36,081 nucleotides of DNA, from NCBI GenBank assembly GCA_013203845.1, contig JABMPE010000530.1, positions 1 through 36,081 of the forward strand, written 5' to 3'. Numbering within the stretch: the stretch's first letter is position 1; every line of letters starts with the position of its first letter. A program made the translations under genes and the position numbers. Positions 26,953 through 36,081 of the stretch are shown here, in pieces. Under the pieces are notes generated by a model. The model did no database searches and was not told the origin of the DNA. It saw only the letters and a list, made by a program, of their open reading frames with translations. The stretch is from Rhodopirellula sp. (GTDB lineage: Bacteria > Planctomycetota > Planctomycetia > Planctomycetales > Planctomycetaceae).

Positions 26953-27792
26953 TTACAGCAACGCGAGTTCCTGCATCCGCTCGCCCGCTTCGCCGTAGAC
27001 GAACTGGGAAACTCGTGGATCGTCGGAAGAAAACGCTTCTTCAGGCGTGCCTTCAAAGACAATCTGAGACTCTCCGGGTTCCAGCCGACTTAACGGATAA
27101 AACATGATGACCCGGTCCGCGACTTTTCGGACAGTCGACATTTCGTGTGTGACAATGACGCTGGTGACAGGGCGCCGTTTTTTGGTTTTCAGGATCAGCG
27201 TGTTGATCACATCGATCATGATCGGGTCGAGGCCGGTTGTTGGTTCGTCGTAAAGAATGATGTCCGGCATGAGCGCCAGGGTTCTTGCCAGGCCAACGCG
27301 TTTTCGCATTCCGCCGGAAAGTTGCGACGGCATTTTTCGGGCGCTGGCTGGGGACATGCCGACGTCTTTAAGGCGTTCGGCAACGATTTCTTCGAGAAAG
27401 GCGTCAGACATCTTTGTGTTCTGACGCAGTCCAAACGCGATATTTTCGAAGACGCTCAGACTGTCGAACAACGCCGCTCCCTGAAACAGATACCCGAACC
27501 GCAGTCGATCACGCACGAGATCTTCATCGGAGCGATCTTTGATTGGGACGTTGTTCCACAGAACGTCGCCAGCTGTCGGGTGCATCAGACTTGCCATGAT
27601 TTTCATCGTGACGCTTTTGCCGCAGCCACTTTCTCCTATCAGGCAAACGGTTTCGCCGGCTCTGACGTCCAGCGAAACATCGCGCAGGACTTCCTGTGCG
27701 CCGAAGTTTCGTGAAATCCCGCGCAGCTCGATGATCGACCGACCGGATTCTTCTCCGGTGAATGGATCGTTGAACGGATCACGGGTCGGCAT
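26953..27792 (-). CDS. mlaF: ABC transporter ATPase of the Mla/MCE type
   Basis: The 279-residue ATPase has Walker A GESGCGKS at 53-60, signature LSGGMRKR at 158-165, Walker B with [10 protein letters not shown] at 181-190 and the switch His at 216. The [16 protein letters not shown] sequence is typical of the MlaF/Ttg2A group. It should power lipid movement through MlaE to MlaD. The ATG at 27792 starts just before the conserved fold; a longer frame to 27912 exists but its translation is not family-like. The gap from mlaE is 147 bases, which could hold an internal signal but no clear one was seen. Confidence 0.93.
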   Translation of the reverse strand: MPTRDPFNDPFTGEESGRSIIELRGISRNFGAQEVLRDVSLDVRAGETVCLIGESGCGKSVTMKIMASLMHPTAGDVLWNNVPIKDRSDEDLVRDRLRFGYLFQGAALFDSLSVFENIAFGLRQNTKMSDAFLEEIVAERLKDVGMSPASARKMPSQLSGGMRKRVGLARTLALMPDIILYDEPTTGLDPIMIDVINTLILKTKKRRPVTSVIVTHEMSTVRKVADRVIMFYPLSRLEPGESQIVFEGTPEEAFSSDDPRVSQFVYGEAGERMQELALL

Positions 27793-27939
27793 GTTAGAAG
27801 CTCGATGGAGGTGGAGATGCGAAAACAGAACCGCTGTCTGACAACCTGACCAACGTGGCTGGTTTGCCACAACCGATGAGAACGGGCAGACCACAACGAA
27901 TGATGCGCGCACGGCGCGCGTAACTTTCTCTGTAAGGCT

Positions 27940-28776
27940 CTAAACGAACGACGAAGGACCTGGCCAAAGAGTCCAGTAAATCTCGTTCAGAAACATTCCC
28001 AGAAAGAAGTCCAGAATCAAAATCACGACAAAAGACATGACGAAGGAGCTGGTTGCGGCTTGCCCGACGCCTTCGGCTCCAGAGCCGCAGTTGAATCCGC
28101 GATGACAGGCGATTAATGCGATTGCCGCGCCGAAGAACATGCTTTTGAAGATGCCAGCAAACACGTCCCAGGCGGCGACATATTCGGTCGAGTAGTGCCA
28201 GTAGTAAGTCGTGTCGACACCGAGTACCTGCGTGCTGAACATCCAGCCGCCGGCCACCCCGATGGCGTCGGCCATCACAGTCAACAACGGAATCAGAAGG
28301 AAGCACGACAGGAATCGAGGGACGACGAGGTACTGGATCGGGTTGGCGCCGAGCGCCCGCAGCGCATCGATCTGTTCCGTCACACGCATGGTTCCGAGTT
28401 CAGCGGCCATCGCGCATCCGACGCGGCCGGCGAGCATGGTTGCCGCCAGAACCGGTCCCAGTTCGGCGACCAGCGCCATATTGATGACCGCTCCCATGCG
28501 AGTTTCCATCCGCATCAGATGAAACTGCTGGTAACCCTGCACCGCGAGGACCATGCCGATAAACATGCCCGTAACCAGCACAACGGGAATGCTGCGGACA
28601 CCGACTTCGTACATTGACTCGACAACCACGATGCGGCGAGGAAGGCCTCGAAAGAGCCAGCGGAGCATTGATGTGGCGAACAGCGCAAGATCACCAACCG
28701 CCTGGATGAACTCGATGATGAGCTGTCCAAACGTGTGAATGATGGTCGATTTGCGGGGCGCTGGTACCGACGACAT
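27940..28776 (-). CDS. mlaE: MlaE-family ABC transporter permease
   Basis: The 278-residue protein has the MlaE pattern: a short N-terminal amphipathic helix, then about five membrane helices with [21 protein letters not shown], the conserved [21 protein letters not shown] segment and a C-terminal [12 protein letters not shown]. It is the inner-membrane channel of the phospholipid ABC transporter with MlaF and MlaD. The start at 28776 (MSSVPAPRK) was preferred because the family begins near it; a start at 28875 would add 33 residues with no family match. It is the first gene of a minus-strand operon that runs to scpB. Confidence 0.92.
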   Translation of the reverse strand: MSSVPAPRKSTIIHTFGQLIIEFIQAVGDLALFATSMLRWLFRGLPRRIVVVESMYEVGVRSIPVVLVTGMFIGMVLAVQGYQQFHLMRMETRMGAVINMALVAELGPVLAATMLAGRVGCAMAAELGTMRVTEQIDALRALGANPIQYLVVPRFLSCFLLIPLLTVMADAIGVAGGWMFSTQVLGVDTTYYWHYSTEYVAAWDVFAGIFKSMFFGAAIALIACHRGFNCGSGAEGVGQAATSSFVMSFVVILILDFFLGMFLNEIYWTLWPGPSSFV

Positions 28777-29210
28777 GACGTCCGTGTCAGATTTCTGAAG
28801 GGCCGTGTTTCCGAAGAAGTCCCGGAATTTCCTGCGGCGAAATGGTTCAAAGGGGACTGCCGGCGCGCATCCCATGCGAGACGACAGGGCGGAAGACTAG
28901 CCAATTTCCGCAAATCGAGGGGAGACCAGATTCATGGCTGGAGGAGTCTGACCACCAGAATTCCGGCATTCGCCTGCTGAGTGAAGAATCGACGACTGAA
29001 TCCACGGAAAATCGCGGCCAGCGTCGGGCTGATCAGGAGCCGCTGCGAACCCAGTGCGACTGCATGTTAAGTCATGTTCTGATCAGAACTTTGAGCCGGT
29101 AGTCTGAGGTGTGCCAGTTTCTGGATGCGCTGACCAGTCCGAACCAGCAGGTGAACTGATTCGCTGAATGAAGGTCATCGTTATTGTAAAAATACAGAAT
29201 CGGGCAATCC
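28777..29210. other. Intergenic region upstream of mlaE
   Basis: About 434 bases between the methyltransferase stop and the mlaE start. A 14-base perfect palindrome GTTCTGATCAGAAC lies at 29076-29089, about 300 bases upstream of mlaE. Palindromes of this length occur by chance about once every 16 kb, so an operator role is unproven. No gene was accepted in this stretch. Confidence 0.4.
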
Positions 29211-29873
29211 TCATGACGACCGGCTGGCATTGATGACTGCGACAGGCATGGTCCAGATCTCAAGCCGTGTTTCATTCACATCGACGAAGCCGGAGTTCCG
29301 GACAAAGCCGGCAGCGTCAATCGGCTGGCAATCCACGAAGTGTGGAAAGTGCTGGTGCATCCACTTGTAGGTGCGCTCGAGAACGGAGTCGTGTTCGCCT
29401 TCGCGCGTCGTGGCCATCGAAACAATCGAAAGCCGGCCACCGGGACGAAGCACCCGACGCACTTCGGCCAGCACGGCAGGGATTTCGTCGAGTGGGAAGA
29501 GTTCGAGTGTGAAGCTCATCGAGACTGCGTCGAATAATCTGTCGTCAAACGGCAGTGGGGGGACGGCAGTCACGATCAGCTCGACCTGTTGGTTGACGTT
29601 TTCCGCGTTGACTCGACGTTCCGCGACGTCGCACATCCCCTGTGAGATATCAACGCCGGTGACATGTCCGGTCGAACCGACCGCTTTCGCCAGAGCGACC
29701 AGGGAGTGTCCAGTGCCGAACCCGACTTCCAGCACTTGCTCACCAGGATGAACGTTTAACTTCGCCAGTCCCGCTTCCCTCGCCGCGTGCTCGCCCGATT
29801 CGGCGATGAGGTCATAGGCGTCGCTGATACGATCATAGAAAGCGCGTGTCGTGGAACGATCGTCAGTTGCCAT
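29211..29873 (-). CDS. Class I SAM-dependent methyltransferase (UbiE/COQ5-like)
   Basis: The 220-residue protein has the SAM-binding motif VLEVGFGTGHS at 47-57, an acidic loop end VDIS at 74-77, DAVSMSFTLELFP near 115-127 and RRVLRPGGRLSIVSM near 138-152. This is the Rossmann-type methyltransferase fold close to UbiE/MenG or phosphatidylethanolamine N-methyltransferases (PmtA). It should methylate a small molecule or lipid in the cytoplasm, and the substrate is unknown. The nearby lipid-transport operon on the same strand makes a lipid substrate possible, but the gap of 434 bases argues against one transcript. The start is ATG 29873; the protein is complete. Confidence 0.88.
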   Translation of the reverse strand: MATDDRSTTRAFYDRISDAYDLIAESGEHAAREAGLAKLNVHPGEQVLEVGFGTGHSLVALAKAVGSTGHVTGVDISQGMCDVAERRVNAENVNQQVELIVTAVPPLPFDDRLFDAVSMSFTLELFPLDEIPAVLAEVRRVLRPGGRLSIVSMATTREGEHDSVLERTYKWMHQHFPHFVDCQPIDAAGFVRNSGFVDVNETRLEIWTMPVAVINASRSS

Positions 29874-30312
29874 AGAACACTTTCAGGAGCAACAAGAACA
29901 GGGAATGAATTTTACAAAGCCGGGGAGTTATGCCAGCAGGACGGGGACGATCCCGGTGAGGAACCTACGGTCGCTGGTACCAGCTCATCCGAGCGAAGCA
30001 ATCGGCGCGCCAGGTTTTCGAATTCTTCCAGGGTTTCACACATCAACGCCGATCAGTGGGCCAGCCACGTAAATCTCGGCTGGAGTGGGCGTTGGATCAA
30101 GAATCAGCAAGACGGCAGCGGCAGGGATTTGCTGCAGACAGTTGCAGACAATGGGGCAATGCGATCCCCTGCCCGGAGACAGGACGTGCAGCACTCGACG
30201 AACAGTGAATGCAACAAGGATCATTGCCAACGACCTGAACGAAACTGATTAGGAAATCGGCTGCAAAGTGAGGTGTCACTATGAACAAAAGATTTCTCAG
30301 GCCAGATCTCCA

Positions 30313-30588
30313 ATGATCGACTTACGGGAACCAGCGGGGCTCCTGTTGTTCGCGAGGTGGTTGATGCACTCGCAGGGACGTCAATGTGCTGGCATTCCTG
30401 CGTTTGCCGACATCAGGAACGGCGTGCTGAACGCTTTTTTCGCGAGAGGATTCCGAAAGCTGTCTGTGTTGTACCGGTTGCAAAAACTGACACCGATCCT
30501 GATCGCGGGCGTCTTCGGTCTGGCGTTGTGGCTGTTGTGGCACGAACTGCGGCAGTTTCGACTGAGACGTCCGACCACAGTTGCTTAA
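30313..30588 (+). pseudogene. Possible remnant of an MprF/YbhN-type membrane protein
   Basis: The frame encodes 91 residues ending in LTPILIAGVFGLALWLLWHELRQF, a single strong membrane helix followed by a WHELRQF-like motif. This resembles the first helix of MprF/YbhN (lysylphosphatidylglycerol flippase) proteins, which are several hundred residues long. The frame stops about nine residues later. No ribosome site is convincing. It may be a truncated copy, a small membrane protein, or a chance frame. Confidence 0.25.
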
Positions 30589-30920
30589 ATTGCCGAGTGA
30601 TCAAACTCGAACAAAAAATGACATGATAGTGCGTATTAATGTCGCCGAATCCCAGAAACTGAAGCATTCGATTTGCAAATCGATGCAAATTCCATCGCAG
30701 CAATTGAACTACGCCTGAGCTTCGGTGGAACTTGTGTTTAATGTCTGCCTTTATCAAAAGGCAACGAAATGTCGATCAGTTATACTCTCGAACGTACATC
30801 GACCCTCCTCAGGGCAGAGACAGTCCGACGGCAGCGCAGGTTTGTCGACAGGCAGAAACGGTTCCGGGGGAGGGTCGATTGTTTCGCTCAGGTCGCAGGT
30901 TTCCCGAAGGAACGTGTCCG

Positions 30921-31039
30921 AATTAACTTCCCGATTTCCAATCATGTCATTCCCGCTCTCACCATATTCGGGAAGTAATTTCAGGCCGACTGCATCGCAA
31001 AGACCGTCTGAATTGATCGAGTTGTCGGGAAGTAATTTC
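30921..31039. repeat. Three copies of a 13-base repeat, two direct and one inverted
   Basis: TCGGGAAGTAATT is found at 30968-30980 and 31025-31037 (57 bases apart; the match extends to CGGGAAGTAATTTC). An inverted copy with one extra A, AATTAACTTCCCGA, is at 30921-30934 and could pair with the first direct copy as a 13-bp stem with a 33-base loop. The set ends just after the stop of the second DUF1501 gene (minus strand, stop at 31043-31045). Confidence 0.6.
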
Positions 31040-31042
31040 GAA

Positions 31043-32503
31043 TTAAGCCAGCACTTCTTCGACGACGCGGGACGGTTCCACTCCGGTGAGTCGCTGATCC
31101 AGGCCCTGGTACTTGAAGGTCAATCGGTTGTGGTCGACGCCGAGCTGATTCAGGATGGTCGCGTTCATGTCTCGAATGTGGACGGGGTTCTCCAGAATGT
31201 TGTAGGACCAGTTGTCAGTCTTACCGTATTCGAAGCCGCGTTTGATTCCGGCTCCGGCCATCCACATAGTGAAGGCTCGACCGTGATGATCGCGACCGTG
31301 GTTGTCGGCGGTCAGCGCGCCCTGCGAGTAAATCGTGCGACCGAACTCGCCACCCCACACGACCAGCGTGTCGTCGAACATGCCTCGCAGTTTCAGATCC
31401 CGAATCAAACCGGCGATCGGATGGTCGATCGTGTCGCACTGCCCGCGGATGAGTTTCGGCAGACTGCCATGCTGATCCCAGCCGCGATGGAAGAGCTGAA
31501 TAAACGGAACGCCCTGCTCTGCCAGCTTTCTCGCGACGATACAATTGCGAGCGAATGTTCCGGGTTTTTCGGCATCGGGACCGTACAGCTCCAGCGTCTC
31601 TTTGGTCTCGGTCGCGACGTCCATGATCTGCGGGACGGACATCTGCATTCGGAACGCCATTTCGTACTGAGCGATGCGCGTTTGCGTTTCCGGATCGCCG
31701 AACTCGTCGTAATGCTCCCCGTTGATCTTTGCGATGCGGTCGAGCATTCGCCGCCGCATGTCTCGATCGATGCCTGCAGGATTTTCGAGATAAAGCACGG
31801 GATCGTTGCCGGATCGTAGTTTGACTCCTTGATGACGGGACGGCAGAAATCCACTGCCCCACAAACGCGAATACAACGCCTGCTTCTGACCTGGACCGCG
31901 GGAAATCATCACGATGTAAGCCGGCAGATTTTTATTAAAACTGCCCAGACCATAACTCACCCACGCACCCATGCTGGCCTTGCCCGGCTGCTGGACTCCG
32001 GTATTGATAAACGTGATCGCCGGGTCGTGGTTGATCGCTTCGGTATGAATGGACTTGATGATCGAAATGTCATCCACGATGCCCGCCGTCTTCGGCAGGA
32101 TTTCGCTGACCCACGTTCCGTTCTGTCCGTGCTGGCTGAACTTGAACATTGGAGCCACCACCGGAAACGACTTCTGTCCGGACGTCATCCCGGTTAACCG
32201 CTGTCCCTGCCGCACCGATTCCGGAAGTTCCTGACCATGCAGTTCGCGAACTTCCGGGTGGTAATCGAACGTGTCGATGTGCGATGGACCTCCAGACATG
32301 AACAGGTAGATAACGCGTTTGGCTTTGGGAGCAAAGTGCGGCAGTCCCGGCAGTCCGCCGCGCCCGTTGTCCGTGGCGGCGACGGCGGATGTTGCCGACT
32401 CGTTGACCAGAGACGCCAGCGCCGCCGCACCGACCGCTCGCGACGAGTTGTTCAGCAGGTCGCGGCGAGTCGTCCGAAGTTGAAAATCAGCGAATGGATT
32501 CAT
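31043..32503 (-). CDS. DUF1501 protein (second copy), partner of the DUF1549/DUF1553 protein
   Basis: The 486-residue protein has a Tat-like N-terminus ([22 protein letters not shown]) and the DUF1501 core: [55 protein letters not shown] and [16 protein letters not shown]. It starts 68 bases after the stop of the large PSCyt1-DUF1549-DUF1553 gene on the same strand. This gene order, DUF1553 then DUF1501, is the common planctomycete arrangement, so the two products probably act together outside the cytoplasm. The exact reaction is unknown. It differs a good deal from the first copy at 15990, so it is not a recent duplicate. Confidence 0.93.
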   Translation of the reverse strand: MNPFADFQLRTTRRDLLNNSSRAVGAAALASLVNESATSAVAATDNGRGGLPGLPHFAPKAKRVIYLFMSGGPSHIDTFDYHPEVRELHGQELPESVRQGQRLTGMTSGQKSFPVVAPMFKFSQHGQNGTWVSEILPKTAGIVDDISIIKSIHTEAINHDPAITFINTGVQQPGKASMGAWVSYGLGSFNKNLPAYIVMISRGPGQKQALYSRLWGSGFLPSRHQGVKLRSGNDPVLYLENPAGIDRDMRRRMLDRIAKINGEHYDEFGDPETQTRIAQYEMAFRMQMSVPQIMDVATETKETLELYGPDAEKPGTFARNCIVARKLAEQGVPFIQLFHRGWDQHGSLPKLIRGQCDTIDHPIAGLIRDLKLRGMFDDTLVVWGGEFGRTIYSQGALTADNHGRDHHGRAFTMWMAGAGIKRGFEYGKTDNWSYNILENPVHIRDMNATILNQLGVDHNRLTFKYQGLDQRLTGVEPSRVVEEVLA

Positions 32504-32571
32504 GGCTCGTTCCTGCTGGCCGGTGGGAACCGGACCTACAAATTACAGTGCCTGTACTCTGACGCTAGACG

Positions 32572-35500
32572 TCAGCCGCGGGTCAGAACTTCGTCCAGGT
32601 TCAGAATCATGTTGGTGACAATTGACATCGCCGCGTGGATGGCCGGGTCGAGTGTTTCATCGCGTGGCGATTCACCGGCTGATATCAGTTGCTTCGCTCG
32701 TTCCTGATCGGCTTGAAAGAGTTTCAGTTCGTCGTGGTAAGTTTGTTTGAGGATTTCGCGAACGAACGATTTCGGTCGCACGCCAGCAGCGAGTCGGTAC
32801 GCGTAATCAATCTGCTCGTCGAGCGTGTTGCCACCCTGGTTGAGAGCCCGTTCGGCAAGAGATCGCGAAGCTTCCACAAACTGCACGTCGTTCAGCGTAA
32901 CCAGAGCCTGCAGCGGCGTATTGGTGCGTGATCGTTGAAGCGAACATTTTTCACGAGACGGCGTGTCGAAGATCGTTAGTGACGGCGCGGGCGAAGATCG
33001 TTTCCAGTAGGTATACATGCTGCGGCGGAAGAGCTTCTCGCCGCTGTCGCGTTTGAAAGTTGCTCCACTGAGACTGACTTCGTTCCACAGTCCATCCGGC
33101 TGGTACGGCTTCACGCTGGGGCCGCCAATTGTTGTGACCAGCAGGCCGGAAGCGGCCAGTGCGTTGTCGCGAACGAATTCCCCCTGCAATCGGAAGCGCG
33201 GTCCGCGAGCCAGTAACCGGTTTTCCGGATCCGCTTCGAGCAGTGCCGGAGTGATTCGCGAAGACTGCCGATACGTGGCCGACATTACCATCTGCTTGAG
33301 CATTCGTTTGATGTCCCACCCACTTTCCACGAAATCGACGGCCAGCCAGTCGAGCAGCGCGGGATGACTGGGCCATTCGCCTTGCGAGCCGAAATCCTCC
33401 AGCGTCTTGACCAGGCCGGTCCCGAACAGCATGTACCAGTACCGGTTGACGGTGACACGTGCCGTCAGCGGGTGGTCTTTCTGAACGAGCCACTGAGCGA
33501 GTCCGAGTCGATTCGTCGGAGCCTCAGCCGGCAACGGCGGCAGCGCTGACAGCACGCCGGGATTTACCGGACTGTCATGCTTTGGCGAAGAATACTGACC
33601 TCGGTCGAGAATAAACGTCTGTCGCATCTGAGGCACATCCTGCATCACCATGACCGTGCTGATCGGCTTTTCGGATTCAGCGATCTTCGCTTTTAGCTCC
33701 CGCAGTTCTTTGGATGCATCCTGCCAGGGTTTGTCCTGGTTGGTCAGGTAGAAGTTCCTTAGTACCGCGACCTGTTCGGGTGATCGTTCTTCGGCTTTCA
33801 TCGCGAGTAACGGACCGATCGGATCTGCTCCAGCCAGGGCCTGCACTTCACTTTCGGACAACGCCCGGTCGAAGAGGCGGACTTCGTCGATCAACCCGTT
33901 AAAACCGCCACCTGGATTGCGGCGGCCCAGATGCAGCGGCGATTTCGTTCGAATCGTCTCACTGAGTCGATCCTGCTCGATCGTCCATTCCTGCGGCTTG
34001 CCATCGAAGTAGATTTTGACTCCGGATGCTTTGCTGGAGCCGTCATAGGTCACAAAGACGAACTGCCACTCGTCCTTCTTCAGCTTGTTCTTCGTGTTAA
34101 CTTTGATGGCATTGGTGGGCCAGGTGTTGATGATATGCACGGACAGCATTCCATTACTGAAAAGCATGTCGTATCCCCGGTAGGCATTTCCGTCATTCAT
34201 CTTTGTGATGGGGGCGCCGTTGGGGTTGCCTTTCGGCTTGATCCAGCAGCCGTAGGAAAATGCGTCTTTGGTATCGAAGTCGCCGAGCTGTCCGGCGTCG
34301 ACCCAGTTGCTGGCGTCGCAATCAAACGCTTTGCCAAATTTCCCGTCCGACCATTTCGTCTTCCCTTTGATGACAACCTTGCGTTTCGAATCAGCCAGGT
34401 CATCGAGCGTTTCGTCGAGCGGTAAATGAGCCACCGCTCCAGTGGGCAGAAACGATTTTCCGTCCGCTGCCGACGACTCTTTTTCCAGCCAAGCGAGGAA
34501 ATCCGGTTCAACTTCTTTGCCGCGAGCGTTGAGCTTTGCTTCGAGCGTCGGCAGCTTCTGTTTCAGGATGGCTGCCTGCGCCAATCGGTCCGGATCGAAG
34601 ACGTCAACAATGGGCGTCTGGTTGCCACTGCGAGTCTGCATGCCCGGATCGGATGCCTGATTGAAGTACGCGAAGAAGCGATAATAGTCTTCCATCGTGA
34701 TCGGGTCGTACTTGTGGTTGTGACACTGAGCGCATTCCAGGCTCAATCCCATCCAGACCATGCTGGTCGTTTTGACACGGTCGACGGCGTACTCCACGCG
34801 GAATTCTTCGGCGATTGCGCCGCCTTCGTCCGTCGTTGCGTTATTCCGGTTGAACCCGGTGGCGATTTTCTGTGCGACGGTCGAATCAGGAATCAGGTCG
34901 CCAGCAATCTGCTCGACCGTGAACTCGTTAAAGGGCTTGTTGGCGTTGTACGCGTTGATCGTCCAGTCCCGCCACGGCCACATGTCTCTCGGGCCGTCGG
35001 CGTGAAAGACGCTGGAGTCGCCATACCGAGCCGCGTCCATCCACATCAAAGTCATCCGCTCGCCAAAGTGTTTCGAACCGAGCAACCTGTCGACGGCCTT
35101 TTCGTAGGCGACGTTTGGATCTGCTTTGGTATCGGCGAGGAACTTGTCGATCTCGGCGATCGTCGGCGGAAGGCCCGTCAGGTCGAAAGTCACTCGACGC
35201 AGAACTCGTTCGAGCTGAGCGGGATCACTCGGCGAGAGGCCACCTTCTTCGAGACGTTTCAGAATAAAGGCGTCGATCGGGTTCCTCACCCAGTCTGGTT
35301 TGTCTGTCTTCGGAATCGGCGGTTTCTGCGGAGTGATGAATGACCAGTGACCTTCCCACCTTGAACCGGACTCAATCCATGCTTTCAGCAGAGCGATCTG
35401 CTCCGGCTTTAGTTCCAAATGCGAGTCGACTGGCGGCATCCGCTCGTCGGGATCTCTCGACGTGATCCGCTGCCATGCTTCGCTCTTCGCAAGGTTGCCA

Positions 35501-35715
35501 CTGAAGGCGGTAACGATTCCTGCTTCATCGTCGAGACGCAGTTCGGCTTCGCGATGTTTGTCGTCCGGACCGTGACACGGAAAACAGTTGGCCGAAAGGA
35601 TCGGGCGGATGTCGCGGTTGAACAACGGTGCGTCGGCAGCCATCAGAAATCGTGACGGCAACAACACAGCGACAAGAAACGCGACGCGACAGAACGAGCG
35701 ATACAGAGCAGGCAT
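32572..35715 (-). CDS. PSCyt1-DUF1549-LamG-DUF1553 (PSD1) cytochrome-like protein
   Basis: The 1047-residue protein has a signal peptide at about 8-27, a planctomycete cytochrome C domain (PSCyt1) with CFPCH at 44-48, a DUF1549 domain at about 140-350 containing a second CAQCH motif, a LamG/concanavalin-like domain at about 425-630 (CWIKPKGNPNGAPITK, LIDEVRLFDRALSESEV) and a C-terminal DUF1553 domain at about 735-990 (NRYWYMLFGTGLVKTLEDFG, NTPLQALVTLNDVQFVE). Two CxxCH sites imply covalent heme, so export and heme attachment are expected. The LamG part suggests sugar binding. It heads an operon with the DUF1501 gene. The ATG at 35715 has no strong ribosome site and lies ten bases from a nested inverted repeat (35725-35812). 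Confidence 0.94.
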   Translation of the reverse strand: MPALYRSFCRVAFLVAVLLPSRFLMAADAPLFNRDIRPILSANCFPCHGPDDKHREAELRLDDEAGIVTAFSGNLAKSEAWQRITSRDPDERMPPVDSHLELKPEQIALLKAWIESGSRWEGHWSFITPQKPPIPKTDKPDWVRNPIDAFILKRLEEGGLSPSDPAQLERVLRRVTFDLTGLPPTIAEIDKFLADTKADPNVAYEKAVDRLLGSKHFGERMTLMWMDAARYGDSSVFHADGPRDMWPWRDWTINAYNANKPFNEFTVEQIAGDLIPDSTVAQKIATGFNRNNATTDEGGAIAEEFRVEYAVDRVKTTSMVWMGLSLECAQCHNHKYDPITMEDYYRFFAYFNQASDPGMQTRSGNQTPIVDVFDPDRLAQAAILKQKLPTLEAKLNARGKEVEPDFLAWLEKESSAADGKSFLPTGAVAHLPLDETLDDLADSKRKVVIKGKTKWSDGKFGKAFDCDASNWVDAGQLGDFDTKDAFSYGCWIKPKGNPNGAPITKMNDGNAYRGYDMLFSNGMLSVHIINTWPTNAIKVNTKNKLKKDEWQFVFVTYDGSSKASGVKIYFDGKPQEWTIEQDRLSETIRTKSPLHLGRRNPGGGFNGLIDEVRLFDRALSESEVQALAGADPIGPLLAMKAEERSPEQVAVLRNFYLTNQDKPWQDASKELRELKAKIAESEKPISTVMVMQDVPQMRQTFILDRGQYSSPKHDSPVNPGVLSALPPLPAEAPTNRLGLAQWLVQKDHPLTARVTVNRYWYMLFGTGLVKTLEDFGSQGEWPSHPALLDWLAVDFVESGWDIKRMLKQMVMSATYRQSSRITPALLEADPENRLLARGPRFRLQGEFVRDNALAASGLLVTTIGGPSVKPYQPDGLWNEVSLSGATFKRDSGEKLFRRSMYTYWKRSSPAPSLTIFDTPSREKCSLQRSRTNTPLQALVTLNDVQFVEASRSLAERALNQGGNTLDEQIDYAYRLAAGVRPKSFVREILKQTYHDELKLFQADQERAKQLISAGESPRDETLDPAIHAAMSIVTNMILNLDEVLTRG

Positions 35716-36081
35716 GGCGATACCGGATCAACGTTGAGGGAACAGACGTTGGCAGGAAACGCGAACTCAGTAATTCGCGTCGAAGTGAGGACCCACCAGT
35801 CTACGTTGATCCGTGACGAATTTCAGCCTTCATCTGCTTGGAGCCGCTAACCCGCATGTCTCACAGGCTGGTTTGGCAGAGCGTTGTTGCTGGGCAAGTC
35901 GGTGGTGAGGCAGCTTACCTGGGCCTGGGAGAGACGATTGGGGCCGGGGCATTGTCTGGCGGCCGGTGGGGTGACTTTTTCCGGGTAATTCGTGGTGACC
36001 CACGCGGACGGCGACCCCGGAAGTCTTCTGGCGGCAGCGTTTTCGGATGCGGGTTCTTTAGATTTGCAGCGGCAGCGGGGA
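35716..36081. other. Intergenic region at the right end, G-rich on the plus strand
   Basis: After the nested inverted repeat the plus strand becomes G-rich from about 35870 to the end. A frame from ATG 35856 stays open to the window end (75 codons, rich in Gly and Arg) but has no good ribosome site and no recognisable family, so it is not called as a gene. Confidence 0.4.
35725..35812. repeat. Nested inverted repeat upstream of the PSD1 gene
   Basis: Outer arms GGATCAACGT (35725-35734) and ACGTTGATCC (35803-35812) and inner arms ACGCGAA (35759-35765) and TTCGCGT (35774-35780) are centred within one base of each other. AGAC and GTCT next to the outer arms add four more pairs if nine bases bulge. 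On the minus strand the structure would sit in the leader and end nine bases before the start codon at 35715. Confidence 0.5.

Larger units (their letters stand above)
29874..31042. other. Gene-poor region with possible gene remnants and a short repeat
   Basis: This 1.17 kb stretch has no confident gene. A plus-strand frame at 30313-30588 has one good membrane helix. On the minus strand a frame ending near 30036 continues, after a one-base shift, as CETLEEFENLARRLLRSDE, which looks like a broken coding region. A repeat of TCGGGAAGTAATT occurs at its right end. The pattern suggests decayed genes, but this is inference. Confidence 0.45.

Noticed and set aside
29076-29089. 14-base perfect palindrome GTTCTGATCAGAAC as an operator
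   Set aside because: A palindrome this long is expected about twice in 36 kb by chance, and it is 300 bases from the nearest start. It is noted only in the intergenic entry.
30725-31819. 364-codon plus-strand frame
   Set aside because: Most of it is antisense to the second DUF1501 gene, whose family match is clear. The frame has no ribosome site and no protein-like pattern, so it is a codon-bias shadow.
34426-35343. 305-codon plus-strand frame
   Set aside because: Lies wholly antisense to the PSCyt1-DUF1549-DUF1553 gene. Its composition is that expected from reading GC-biased codons backwards.

Overview
The window looks like chromosomal DNA of a planctomycete (phylum Planctomycetota, probably order Planctomycetales). 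The evidence is a set of protein families concentrated in that phylum: a DUF1080/ThuA/PVC-type dehydrogenase/heme-binding fusion, two DUF1501 proteins, a PSCyt1-DUF1549-LamG-DUF1553 protein and a secreted sulfatase, in moderately GC-rich DNA with many weak Shine-Dalgarno sites. No rRNA, tRNA, CRISPR array, transposase or phage gene was recognised.

Layout. 1-4968 (+): 3' part of a very large multidomain secreted or periplasmic dehydrogenase with a cytochrome c tail, followed in the same frame by an orphan STN-like domain (4969-5280). 5328-5863 (+): toxin-antitoxin pair. 5927-6613 (+): PPP-type phosphoesterase. 6712-8445 (+): an SDR oxidoreductase and an AstE/AspA-type deacylase, probably one operon. 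8467-12926 (-): a complete lipoxygenase gene preceded by a gene for a polytopic membrane protein with a catalase-related C-terminal domain. 13244-15679 (-): DsbD-like electron transporter with a tandem N-terminal domain. 15990-17435 (-): DUF1501 protein. 17962-20016 (+): FHA-GAF-sigma54 AAA+-Fis regulator. 20494-21129 (+): two small genes, one acidic and one a 39-residue basic zinc ribbon, each with local hairpins. 21288-28776 (-): polX, sulfatase, scpB, mlaD, mlaF, mlaE. 29211-29873 (-): methyltransferase. 29874-31042: a gene-poor stretch. 31043-35715 (-): DUF1501 and PSD1/LamG partner genes.

How the genes may work together. The mlaE-mlaF-mlaD block should form an ABC-type phospholipid transport complex, and scpB starts 3 bases after mlaD. 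The DUF1501/DUF1549-DUF1553 pair, the ThuA/PVC dehydrogenase and the sulfatase belong to the usual planctomycete toolkit for complex carbohydrates. The most interesting unit is the lipoxygenase plus membrane catalase-like gene pair. Lipoxygenase and catalase-related heme proteins are fused or adjacent in corals, some cyanobacteria and some fungi, where they make oxylipins. Here the catalase-like partner is fused to a multi-helix membrane region and appears to lack the usual distal histidine, so it may be a divergent oxylipin system. All functional calls rest on reading the sequence; no database search was run.
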